48,315 nt of DNA from Halorubrum californiense DSM 19288 (GTDB taxonomy: Archaea > Halobacteriota > Halobacteria > Halobacteriales > Haloferacaceae): positions 6,946 to 55,260 of the forward strand of contig NZ_AOJK01000081.1 in NCBI RefSeq assembly GCF_000336875.1. Direction: 5' to 3'. The notes beneath the pieces are model-generated. The model had not been told where the DNA came from. It worked only from the letters and a program-made list of their open reading frames with translations, and did not search any database. Position numbers and translations under genes: made by a program. Below, one piece after another: positions 25,310 through 33,238 of the stretch (positions are counted from its first letter, which is position 1; every line of letters starts with the position of its first letter).

Positions 25310-26409
25310 GTGGGGTCTCACTCACAGACGTTGGATTTCAGTGGTTCCTAGATGCTGTTGAACAGATCATCGAGTGGTTTGATGATGGCGTCAAAAACGG
25401 ATACCGCGATCTGACGGAAGCACTCTTCGGAACCCCAGTTCCGGAGGCGTCCAATGGCATCCCACTGGGGGAGCCGAATAACGAACCGTGGGTCCAACTT
25501 TACGATTCACTGGTCGCCGGAGAGGTAGCACTCATCGCTTTCTTGATTCTCATCGTATGTGTTCAGGGCAGACATATAGTTCGTATCTTCAATTTCGCAG
25601 ACCCAATACGGGATAGGAGAGTGCGCAGGTCGGCGTGGACTGGCGTGATCCTGATCGCGACTTGGTACTGGGTTGCTGTGACCTCCTTATTCCTCATCGA
25701 TGGCTTTGCCATCGCACTTGTTCCCCCGGTGAGGTCAGTCGTGGATCCCTTGGTTGATTTCCTCGATGTTACTCTCTCAAACCCCACCTTGGGATTGATT
25801 CTTGCATTCGTCGGCGCGCTCGCCATGTGGATACTCCAAGCCCTACTGTACCTCCGTGAACTCCTGTTGTACGTCTTCGTGTACGCGATGCCGATCGCGA
25901 TCGCGGTCGCATACGGTGGGATCCCCGTGTTGTCGGATATCGCCGCCCGCGTGGCAGTCAAGTTCATTCCCCTGGCGGTGATGCCGCTCCCAGTCGCGCT
26001 GCTGTTCCGCGGGTACGACCTCCTCATCGGCGGCGACGCGGCGACACTCGCACCCGAGAGCCCGTTCTTCGGCTATCTGATCGCGGTGTCGCTGCCGGTG
26101 GTGAGCGTGTGGATCATCTGGCGGCTGTTCGCGTACGCGACCCCACGGCTGGTGCGTACCGTGGGCCGGGTGACCGGGCTGACCGTCACCGCGGGCGCGG
26201 TTGTCGGCGCCACCGCAGTTGCGGGCCCATGGGCGGGCGCCACCGCGGCGCGATGGGGGCCGAAAGCCGCGGCCGGGCAGGCGGCCGCCCAACAGCTCGG
26301 CGGCGAGCGTGACCAGGGTGAGACGACGACAGCATCGGCACCAGCCGTGCGAAGCACCGAGACGGGCGCGCCCAGCTACCGGCGCACCGAAAACGAACCC
26401 CGCCCATGA
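25306..26409 (+). CDS. VirB6/TrbL-like polytopic membrane protein
   Basis: 367 residues. After an amphipathic start come at least six membrane segments: EVALIAFLILIVCV, GVILIATWYWVAVTSLFLI, LGLILAFVGALAMWILQALL with LLLYVFVYAMPIAIAVAYGG, FIPLAVMPLPVALLF, LIAVSLPVVSVWIIW and LTVTAGAVVGATAVAG. The tail is soluble and low-complexity. The layout and its place directly before VirB3/VirB4-like genes fit the VirB6/TrbL inner channel protein of type IV secretion. The first half has lower GC than the second, starting abruptly near 25860, which suggests a recombination joint. Start and stop overlap the neighbours by four bases. Confidence 0.75.
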   Translation: MSGVSLTDVGFQWFLDAVEQIIEWFDDGVKNGYRDLTEALFGTPVPEASNGIPLGEPNNEPWVQLYDSLVAGEVALIAFLILIVCVQGRHIVRIFNFADPIRDRRVRRSAWTGVILIATWYWVAVTSLFLIDGFAIALVPPVRSVVDPLVDFLDVTLSNPTLGLILAFVGALAMWILQALLYLRELLLYVFVYAMPIAIAVAYGGIPVLSDIAARVAVKFIPLAVMPLPVALLFRGYDLLIGGDAATLAPESPFFGYLIAVSLPVVSVWIIWRLFAYATPRLVRTVGRVTGLTVTAGAVVGATAVAGPWAGATAARWGPKAAAGQAAAQQLGGERDQGETTTASAPAVRSTETGAPSYRRTENEPRP

Positions 26410-27494
26410 GTGACCAATCTGACTCGCCGGCGAGCCGGCGCGTGATGGACACGCTCGGAACGGGCCGCCAACTGCCAATCGTCGGGATCGACGAGCGGGA
26501 TCTGTACGTGCTCGTCGGCTTCCCCATTGCGGGGTTAGTGGGTGGCGCGGCAGTCGGCGCGGACGCCCTCGTGTTGCCGCTCGTGTGTGTTGGGCTCGCA
26601 GTTGGCGTCGCCGTCGTGTACGCCGCGCCGCGACAGCTCCCCGCCAGCACGTGGCTTGCCGACCTCGCGCGGTTTTACCTGCGTCGGCCACGGGTGACGC
26701 TCCACGCGGCAGTGGCTGACGAGGCGACGGCCGGTGGTAGTGAGGGTGTCCCGCGGCCGTTCGCCGTCGACGAACACACCCAAGCGCTGACGGGGATCAA
26801 GCGAGCGTGGCCCGGCCACGGCGCAATCGAGCAGGCGGACGGGACGATGGCGACGTACGTTGAGGTTACGCCGGGCAACATGGACTTCGCGATGGCCGAC
26901 GACTGGGCTGCGCGCCAAGCGGTGGGCGAGGCGTTCGCCGACCAAGAGCTCACCTTCCAGCTGACGCTGTACACGACGACCGAGCCGTATCCGGCTGCGA
27001 CCCTCGTCGACCAGCTTGAGGCACGACTGGCCGACCCGGACGTGAGCGCAAACGAGTCGCTCCGCAGGCTCATCGCCGCCTACCGCGAGCAGCGACCCGC
27101 GGATCTCGCGGACACCCACCGAGTGCGCTACTTCCTCGGTGTTCAGGTCGCGCCGTACGACGTCTACGAGCGCCACCCAGACGAACGCACGCCGGCGGAG
27201 CGACTCACGACGCTCCCCGTCGTGGGCGTGTTGGTGACGCCGTTCGTCACGCGGCGAGAGCGCCTTACGGAGGCCGAGCTACGGGGCGCCCAACTCGAGA
27301 CGCTTCGCGAGCGGGTGCGGACCATCGAGACCGAGTTCATCGGCAAGACCAGTGACGCCGCTGGGCGGCGGCTCTCGACGGCAGAGCTGTTAGGATTGGC
27401 CACGCAGTTTTGGACCGGAAGCGACAGTGAGACGCCGCCGGTTGCCACACACGCGGGGGTCGATCACGAAACACGAGGGGATCGCAATGGGTGA
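26406..27494 (+). CDS. VirB3/VirB4-N-like membrane protein
   Basis: 362 residues. Two closely spaced membrane helices near the N-terminus (LYVLVGFPIAGLVGGAAVG and LVLPLVCVGLAVGVAVVYAA) are followed by a soluble domain. This matches a VirB3/PrgI-like unit fused to the non-ATPase N-terminal domain of VirB4-type proteins (ALTGIKRAWPGHGAIEQADG, YVEVTPGNMDFAMADDWAAR). There is no Walker motif. It would form the membrane base on which the following VirB4 ATPase docks. Its stop overlaps the ATPase start by eight bases. Confidence 0.72.
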   Translation: MSDQSDSPASRRVMDTLGTGRQLPIVGIDERDLYVLVGFPIAGLVGGAAVGADALVLPLVCVGLAVGVAVVYAAPRQLPASTWLADLARFYLRRPRVTLHAAVADEATAGGSEGVPRPFAVDEHTQALTGIKRAWPGHGAIEQADGTMATYVEVTPGNMDFAMADDWAARQAVGEAFADQELTFQLTLYTTTEPYPAATLVDQLEARLADPDVSANESLRRLIAAYREQRPADLADTHRVRYFLGVQVAPYDVYERHPDERTPAERLTTLPVVGVLVTPFVTRRERLTEAELRGAQLETLRERVRTIETEFIGKTSDAAGRRLSTAELLGLATQFWTGSDSETPPVATHAGVDHETRGDRNG

Positions 27495-29508
27495 CGTGGT
27501 GGTCGTGGTGGCCGGGCTCGACTCGCTGTCAGCCTCGACGCTCGTCTTGGGGGCGACGCTCAGCGGTGGGCTCCTCGTCGTCGGAATCTTAGTGGGGGTG
27601 TGGGTACAGGCGCGGCAGCCAACCCACGATCCCGAGGTGGATCTGTCGGCGTTCATCGAGCCGCCGGATTCGCCGCCGGCGGCAGATCCCGCTGTTGCGT
27701 CAGCTAGCCAGCGGGATCAAGACGCCGTCGCGCCCGCAGCCGTCGAGTGGGAGAGTCGGTGTGCGCGTGTCGGCGACGAGTGGACGACCACCCTGTACAT
27801 CGCCGACTGGCCGGATTATCCCAGCGACGGCTATCTCAGCGAGCTGTTCACGCTGACAGATGTCCGGTTTCACGTCACTGCGCAGGTCAGCCCGCGGGAT
27901 CAGGAGCGGGCACTCGATCAGCTTCAGGCGGCCGCAGACGATCTCAAGGTTGACGCCGATCTGGAGTCAAGCGTTCGCAGCACGTATCTCCACGACCGCG
28001 CGACTGAGGCAGCGGGAACCTACCGCGCCGTTGAGGACGGAACGCGCGTGTTCTCGCAGGCGGTGTTCGTGACCGTGCGGGCGGCCGACCGGGAGGACCT
28101 GCGGGCGGCCGTGCGCCGGGTGAAACGCACACTCCGTGAACAGCCCGCCCAGCTTGCGCCGAAGACGGCGATCTGTGCCCAACAGCGAGCGCTGCGGAGC
28201 GCGGCGCCGTTCGGTGGGGCGCCACTGGATCGCCGCACAACGGCGTTAAGCGGCGCCGTGGGCGCGCTGTTGGCGTCGCCGCACCGGCCCACCCTGTTAG
28301 AGGCAGACGGCGTCGAACTCGGCGTCCAACGGCATACGGACACGCCCGTCGTCGTCGATCCCTTTGCCCGGGAGAACGGGTACGCGACCTTTACGGTCGG
28401 TGACCCGGGCTCGGGCAAGAGCTTCAGCGCGAAACAGCGATTCATCCGGTCGGTGGCCCACCACGAGGACCGCATTGGGGTGATCTTAGAGCCGCTCAAC
28501 GACTGGGCGGGCGTCGCCGAGGCGCTGGACGCTCAGCGGATCACGGTGGGTGGCACGCTCGGGATCAACCCGCTCGAGATCACGCCGCCCTCCGAGCAGG
28601 CGCGGCACCGGCAGGGGGCTGACGCCAGCCCGTTCACCGAAAAGAAAGAGCGCGCGATCAGTTTCCTCGCGAACTTCTTTGCGCACCGCGGGATCACGCT
28701 TGGCGATCGGCGGACGACGCTGGAGCTGGCGATTGAGACCGCGTATCGAAACGCCGGGATCACCGAAGACGTGACCACCCACGACCGGGCAAGCCCCACG
28801 CTGCGTGACGTGATTGATGTCCTCGAAGGGATTGTCGCTGACCCGACAGCCCACACGCTCCGGACGGACGCCGAAGCCGAGAAACTCAACGCCGATGCGA
28901 CGTGGCTCATCGACCAGCTACGGCCCTTCGCCCCGGACGGCCAGTTCGCCCACCTGGGCCGGGCCAGCGAGATCGATTTCGGCAGCACCGATCTGGTGTA
29001 TCTGGATCTGGCCCAACAGGAGGGCCGGGTCGGCGGGCGGACGAGTCTCGTGATGCAGTTGCTCATCTCGTCGGTGTACGAGCGCGCTAAAGAGACGGAC
29101 AAGGAGGTGGTCTTCGTGATCGATGAGGCTAGGTATGTGTTGCGTGACGCCGAGAATCTCGCCTTCCTTGAGACGATCTTTCGGCACCACCGCCACCATG
29201 ATCTGTCGATTCAGCTGGTCACACAGACGGTCGATGAGTTCTTCGAGCGATCCGAAGCGGAGATGATCCTCGATCAGTGTGCGATCAAGCAGTTCCACCG
29301 GCTGGACGGGATGGATGACCACTGGGCGACGGAGTTCGGGTTAAACGACGCCCAAAAGCGATTCGTCCAAGAGGCGGTGCCCGGTAACGAGGAGTTGGGG
29401 TACGCCGAGGCGCTTGTGGGGGTCGACGGTGAGTGGCGCGGGATCGAGATCCGAGCGCTTCCCGCCGAGACGGCGGTGATCGAGGGGACTGGTGAGGGCG
29501 ATCTGTAG
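27487..29508 (+). CDS. virB4: VirB4-family conjugative ATPase
   Basis: 673 residues from the ATG at 27487, which overlaps the upstream stop; the longer frame from 27427 lies inside the previous gene. One N-terminal membrane helix (ASTLVLGATLSGGLLVVGIL), then the VirB4 middle domain, Walker A GDPGSGKS (about 305-312), Walker B VVFVIDEARY (Asp 546, Glu 547) and the sensor VTQTVDEFF. HRLDGMDDHWATEF and FVQEAVPG are typical of the VirB4 C-terminus. It powers pilus or channel assembly and substrate transfer at the membrane. It is the last gene of the operon that starts at 22431; the following gene is on the opposite strand. Confidence 0.92.
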   Translation: MGDVVVVVAGLDSLSASTLVLGATLSGGLLVVGILVGVWVQARQPTHDPEVDLSAFIEPPDSPPAADPAVASASQRDQDAVAPAAVEWESRCARVGDEWTTTLYIADWPDYPSDGYLSELFTLTDVRFHVTAQVSPRDQERALDQLQAAADDLKVDADLESSVRSTYLHDRATEAAGTYRAVEDGTRVFSQAVFVTVRAADREDLRAAVRRVKRTLREQPAQLAPKTAICAQQRALRSAAPFGGAPLDRRTTALSGAVGALLASPHRPTLLEADGVELGVQRHTDTPVVVDPFARENGYATFTVGDPGSGKSFSAKQRFIRSVAHHEDRIGVILEPLNDWAGVAEALDAQRITVGGTLGINPLEITPPSEQARHRQGADASPFTEKKERAISFLANFFAHRGITLGDRRTTLELAIETAYRNAGITEDVTTHDRASPTLRDVIDVLEGIVADPTAHTLRTDAEAEKLNADATWLIDQLRPFAPDGQFAHLGRASEIDFGSTDLVYLDLAQQEGRVGGRTSLVMQLLISSVYERAKETDKEVVFVIDEARYVLRDAENLAFLETIFRHHRHHDLSIQLVTQTVDEFFERSEAEMILDQCAIKQFHRLDGMDDHWATEFGLNDAQKRFVQEAVPGNEELGYAEALVGVDGEWRGIEIRALPAETAVIEGTGEGDL

Positions 29509-29543
29509 ATGGCCTCGCGTGGCTGGTGAGTCGGCAGAGACGA

Positions 29544-30926
29544 TTAGTGAACAGCGTCAAACAGATCTGTGAGTTCGTCCAGCCCATAGAGAGTCGTATC
29601 AGAACGGTCGTCAGTGGCCCTACGCAGCTCATCGGTGAACCCAGACCGAGAAAAAAGCGCATATCGCACGTCCCGATCAGCTCCTTGCCAGCGGACCTCC
29701 GGCTCCAGCGCGGTGAGATCATCAAATACCGTGCGGCCAACGGGTGTTGCGGTCCACTTACACTCACCGAGGAGCAGCGTGTTCGTATCCCGGTTGATTC
29801 CGACAATATCGATCTCATCACCACCGTACCACCAGCGACCGACCCGCGAGCAGGAGACAGGGAACGCACTCGTACGAACCGCCTGTTGACACACCGTCTC
29901 GAAGGTTCGACTCGTGTGTGTGGAGAGTGTCTCGGCGATCGTCGCTCGAACCGGCGCTGTCTGCCCCTGTTCGAGCGTGCCCCGATTTGGTGCCACGTAC
30001 CGAAACCAAAACCGAAGGAAGTCGTCTGTGAGCCGATAGAGTCCGCGACCATCTGGGTCTGTGACTGAATGCTCTCGTTCAAGAATCGCTAACTGGGTGA
30101 GATTCTGTAGATACCGAGAGAGGCTGCTGGCATCGCGTCCGATTTCGTTGGCGATCTCAGTGACACGGGTCGCTCCATCGGCGATCGCTTCTAAGATGGC
30201 TAGATACGTGGCGGGCTCCCGAAGCTCCTGCCGTAACAGAAACTCCGGCTCCTCGTAGAGAAACGCACCCTTCGAGAGGATCGCCTGCTCGATGTTCGCA
30301 AAGAGAGCTTGTTCCGGATCGAACTGTTCGAGATACGCGGGAACGCCTCCCAGAACGCTGTACAGCCGGATTTGTGTCTCCAGATCAGTGTTCGGAAAAA
30401 ACGGACGGACATCCGCGAACGACAGCGGTGCGAGTTTCCATTGTCCCGTCCGCCGACCGTACAGGGGGCTCTCGTAGCTCAACACACCATCTTCCATCAT
30501 CGAAATCGATGACCCCAACAGGACAAGCGAGATATTCGTCCCATCCAAGACATCGTCAACGATGGTCTGAAATACCGATGGGATCGTCTCATCTTCAGCC
30601 ACGAGATACGAAAACTCGTCGAGTGCTACCACGCATGGACCGTCAATACGAGCGGTGAGATACCGAAACGCCTCCACGAAGTCATCGACATCAGGAGTGA
30701 TGTCATCGAACGCGTCAGCACACTGTGCCGCAAACCGTCGGGCATTGTGCTGTGTCCCCCGCTCGTCACAGAGATAATAGATTGACGTGAGCTCTAGTTC
30801 TTCAAGCGCGGTCGTTACGAGCGTCGTTTTACCGACACGTCGTCTCCCGTAGACGACGAGTAGCTGTCGCTCCTCTCGAGAGAGGTGTGAGGTGAGCCAC
30901 TTGCGTTCTGCCGTCCGGTTTATCAT
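29544..30926 (-). CDS. Archaeal AAA+/STAND-like ATPase with DUF234 domain
   Basis: 460 residues from the ATG at 30926 (MINRTAERKWL); ATG at 30941 adds five. Walker A YGRRRVGKTT (26-35) and Walker B VVALDEFSYL (Asp 103, Glu 104) belong to the archaeal ATPase (PF01637) family, with the arginine-containing LVLLGSSISMME after it. A winged helix follows (VTEIANEIGRDASSLSRYLQ). The C-terminal DUF234 has the PD-(D/E)XK-like pattern DEIDIVGIN...LLLGECKW. Functions in this family are poorly known; some members are linked to mobile elements or defence. It is divergent from the regulator at 31009 across a small palindrome. A second member lies at 47119. Confidence 0.88.
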   Translation of the reverse strand: MINRTAERKWLTSHLSREERQLLVVYGRRRVGKTTLVTTALEELELTSIYYLCDERGTQHNARRFAAQCADAFDDITPDVDDFVEAFRYLTARIDGPCVVALDEFSYLVAEDETIPSVFQTIVDDVLDGTNISLVLLGSSISMMEDGVLSYESPLYGRRTGQWKLAPLSFADVRPFFPNTDLETQIRLYSVLGGVPAYLEQFDPEQALFANIEQAILSKGAFLYEEPEFLLRQELREPATYLAILEAIADGATRVTEIANEIGRDASSLSRYLQNLTQLAILEREHSVTDPDGRGLYRLTDDFLRFWFRYVAPNRGTLEQGQTAPVRATIAETLSTHTSRTFETVCQQAVRTSAFPVSCSRVGRWWYGGDEIDIVGINRDTNTLLLGECKWTATPVGRTVFDDLTALEPEVRWQGADRDVRYALFSRSGFTDELRRATDDRSDTTLYGLDELTDLFDAVH

Positions 30927-30940
30927 TATGTGTACGATCA

Positions 30941-30959
30941 TATTATCGCGTTCATAATA
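30941..30959. promoter_or_regulatory. Divergent promoter palindrome TATTAT-N7-ATAATA
   Basis: AT-rich inverted repeat between the DUF234 ATPase and the DUF7342-like regulator. It combines a TATA-like element with possible operator symmetry. It is the only strongly AT-rich stretch in the gap. Confidence 0.5.
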
Positions 30960-31008
30960 ACTGTTCGGTTGGTTGCGACCGCGGCGATGGTGGAAATGGT
31001 GGTTCCTT

Positions 31009-31464
31009 GTGGCTGCGTTTATCGAGTACGAACGGGTCGATACGATCGCAGAGCGCGCAGCGTGCTCGGTGGACGGTGCCCGCAACGCACTCACGCAACT
31101 GACTGAGATGGGCATCGCGACACGGCGTGGGAACCGCCCGGTGGAGTTCCGACGGAACGACTCGTACTTCCGGTGGAAGCGGATCGAAACCCTTGCGGAT
31201 GACCACTCACGTTCTGAACTCCGAGAGCGACTCAGCGAACTGATCGACGAAGACGCCGAGTTCCAAGACCGGTTTGCGGTACCGGATCCAAACGCAGTTC
31301 CGTCTACACGACTCGCTGACAGCGATCACACAGCAGTCCACGAGTCGCTTGAGTCACTGTCGCGCTGGCGGACGGTTCGGTACGATATCGAACTCCTCCA
31401 AGACGCCATCACGCGAGTTGAGCGTCACCAGCATGGCGACGATCAGGCCGGACTCTCCGCGTGA
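31009..31464 (+). CDS. DUF7342-like winged-helix regulator, probably N-terminally truncated
   Basis: About 151 residues from a GTG at 31009; the frame opens at a TTG at 30973 with a tryptophan-rich stretch that looks non-coding. A winged helix is seen (VDTIAERAACSVDGARNALT, QLTEMGIATRRGNRPVEFRR), then YFRWKRIETLADDHSRSEL and a helical C-terminus with SLSRWRTVRYDIELLQDAI. This matches a haloarchaeal HTH family (DUF7342) whose members usually carry extra residues before the helix-turn-helix. The missing beginning and the lack of an ATG suggest a clipped 5' end. It may regulate the divergent ATPase. Confidence 0.65.
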   Translation: MAAFIEYERVDTIAERAACSVDGARNALTQLTEMGIATRRGNRPVEFRRNDSYFRWKRIETLADDHSRSELRERLSELIDEDAEFQDRFAVPDPNAVPSTRLADSDHTAVHESLESLSRWRTVRYDIELLQDAITRVERHQHGDDQAGLSA

Positions 31465-31597
31465 GCAGCACTCAATGAGACCAATCGCGGAAGCACTCGA
31501 TCGCCGCCATGGGCGTCCCCTCAAACTGCTACGTAGCTTGCTGAACAGGTTGGCGTAGATAGCAACTGAGAGTGCCAGAGTGGCAGCGGGAATGATG

Positions 31598-31996
31598 TTA
31601 CCGTCGAGTAATCGCGACCAGCTGTCCATCAGTGAACGTTGCTTCGAGACTACTGTAGTCGCCGTCGATGGTTCGGTGAAATTCGAATGTGCCATGGTAC
31701 TCCATATTCACCCACTCCTGATCGACCTTGGTAATTGCCCCGCGCAGGCCGTCGATCTCGTGTTCGAAGCCGCCGATCTCGTCGTTGTATCCCGGACGGT
31801 CTTCCTCGGGAACGCGCTCATACGCAGCCGCTTCTTTCAACAGACGCGCTCCTGACGTGACCTTGTAGGTGTCCATCATCGGCGGGTGACGGGCGATCGA
31901 TTTTGTCTGCCACGTGATGTCGAACGGGTCGGCACCGATAGCAGGAAACTCGATATCAAGACCATCCTCGAACGTGAGTCTATCAAACGGTCCCAT
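31598..31996 (-). CDS. Hypothetical haloarchaeal protein
   Basis: 132 residues, acidic: MGPFDRLTFEDGLDIEFPAI, then RHPPMMDTYKVTSGARLLKE, YNDEIGGFEHEIDGLRGAIT and a beta-rich end (GTFEFHRTIDGDYSSLEATF). No metal, nucleotide or membrane motif. The amino-acid composition and clean ATG support coding. It stands alone between intergenic stretches of 130 and 215 bases. No family recognised. Confidence 0.65.
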   Translation of the reverse strand: MGPFDRLTFEDGLDIEFPAIGADPFDITWQTKSIARHPPMMDTYKVTSGARLLKEAAAYERVPEEDRPGYNDEIGGFEHEIDGLRGAITKVDQEWVNMEYHGTFEFHRTIDGDYSSLEATFTDGQLVAITRR

Positions 31997-32212
31997 GGGT
32001 GGTCAGTCAATTCGGAGGGAATGGTGTATTCATTGGTTCTCGCCACTGTTCGCGACGTTTTGGCTACTATGATGTGGTCGCTACGATCTCGTAAAAGTAG
32101 GGGTCGCTTGGACAGTGATCACACAGTCGTGTCCGGTGGTGCTCGCCCGAGAAGTGCTACGGAGAATCGAGGAGAGAACCTCGACTCTCGGTAAAGCGTG
32201 AGGGGAGTCTGC

Positions 32213-32285
32213 TCAGACGCCGCGGTCCCGGAACGTCCAGCCGTTCGGCAGGTTAGCGTCGAAGCCGGCCTCTTCGACGTCGTCA
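32213..32285 (-). pseudogene. C-terminal remnant of a paralogue of the 45978 gene
   Basis: The last ~22 codons, EEAGFDANLPNGWTFRDRGV and stop, match the end of the zinc-finger protein encoded at 45978-46973 (EAAGFDADLPNDWAFRDLGV) almost residue by residue. Nothing upstream of the remnant belongs to that gene; the sequence switches to the 3' end of the 32283 gene. It is a fossil left by recombination or duplication. Confidence 0.75.
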
Positions 32286-33098
32286 GAGTCGCTGCGCGAC
32301 AACCGATCCGACTGCGGATCGCAGCGTCTCTACGTCGATGCCACTCTGGTCAAGACGGACGTACTCCTCTCGGACGATCATCTCGAAGACACGTGTCTGT
32401 ACTTCGCCAGTCGTGACTGTGTTTCCTGCCGCTTCAACAGCTTCGACGGCTCGGTTGACCCGGGTGTCGGTCACGAGTTCGCTGGCAACCGCTGGTGGCT
32501 CATCGTGAGCGAGTTGGTCAGTCGGTTGTTCACCAACAGTGGGCTCGGTCAAGAGTGCGTTCCCACCACTGCGGTTCTCAATCCGAACCCCTGCGGCGGG
32601 GCCATCATACCACGCAGAGTCTGGCATCTCGAACTGTTCGGGAGAAAAATCACGGACGTTCACCTCTTTCTGAAACGTGTTCACTGGCGTGAGATTGAGG
32701 CGCGCAAACACCTTGTCGGCCCTGTCGCTGGGGACAAATTGCTCGTTGGATTCGCTCCAGATGGCAAGGCCAAGAAACGACGGCAGTCGCTCCCAGTCGT
32801 ACTCAACACCCACGTGACACGGCGCAACACCGAAGAAGACGTACGCTGACGGGTTCTCAACAGCGCTGTGGAACGCATCGCGGTCGAACTCGTCTCGAAT
32901 GTGTCGAACAGCATGCTCATATTCCGGTGGGATGTCATCGAAGACCCGCTCTCGGTCTCCGAAGATCAACAGCCCAGATGACTCCATTGTGAACCGCACC
33001 CGCGGCCCGACAACGTGCTCACGGAGCCAGAGGTGTCCGCGCGACAGCAACCCTTCGGGGGCGTCTTCGAGCTGCGGTGGTGAGGGGTGCGATTTCAT
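32283..33098 (-). CDS. Possible RNA-ligase-fold protein, function unknown
   Basis: 271 residues. The middle section has the spacing of a nucleotidyltransferase of the RNA/DNA ligase superfamily: FTMESSGLLIFGDRERVFDD (like motif I, E-K-x-D-G...FG-R), NPSAYVFFGVAPCHVGVEYD (like motif III) and AAGVRIENRSGGNALL (like motif IV, EGVVxR). The motif I lysine that carries AMP in true ligases is not visible; Ser or Met occupies its place. The last ~100 residues are helical (NRAVEAVEAAGNTVTTGEVQ, MIVREEYVRL). Either an inactive or variant ligase or a look-alike. It sits alone between relics, upstream of a TnpB element. Confidence 0.6.
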   Translation of the reverse strand: MKSHPSPPQLEDAPEGLLSRGHLWLREHVVGPRVRFTMESSGLLIFGDRERVFDDIPPEYEHAVRHIRDEFDRDAFHSAVENPSAYVFFGVAPCHVGVEYDWERLPSFLGLAIWSESNEQFVPSDRADKVFARLNLTPVNTFQKEVNVRDFSPEQFEMPDSAWYDGPAAGVRIENRSGGNALLTEPTVGEQPTDQLAHDEPPAVASELVTDTRVNRAVEAVEAAGNTVTTGEVQTRVFEMIVREEYVRLDQSGIDVETLRSAVGSVVAQRL

Positions 33099-33171
33099 GA
33101 AGCGATGTCAGTTCTTCTCACCGCGAGATTAATATAGGCCCTTGCTGTCCTCCCGCGACCGCAGCGCCACT

Positions 33172-33238
33172 CAAGTTGACATCCTCCTCCGCCTGAAGGC
33201 GGAGGAATCCCACGGCACCGCACCGCTGAGTTGGGATA
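33172..33238 (-). mobile_element. TnpB element right end (minus-strand element)
   Basis: TTGACATCCT followed by the stem CCTCCGCC-TGAA-GGCGGAGG (33186-33205) and AATCCCACGG. This is the mirror image of the right ends at 976 and 11693 and belongs to the minus-strand tnpB that stops at 33239. Confidence 0.7.
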
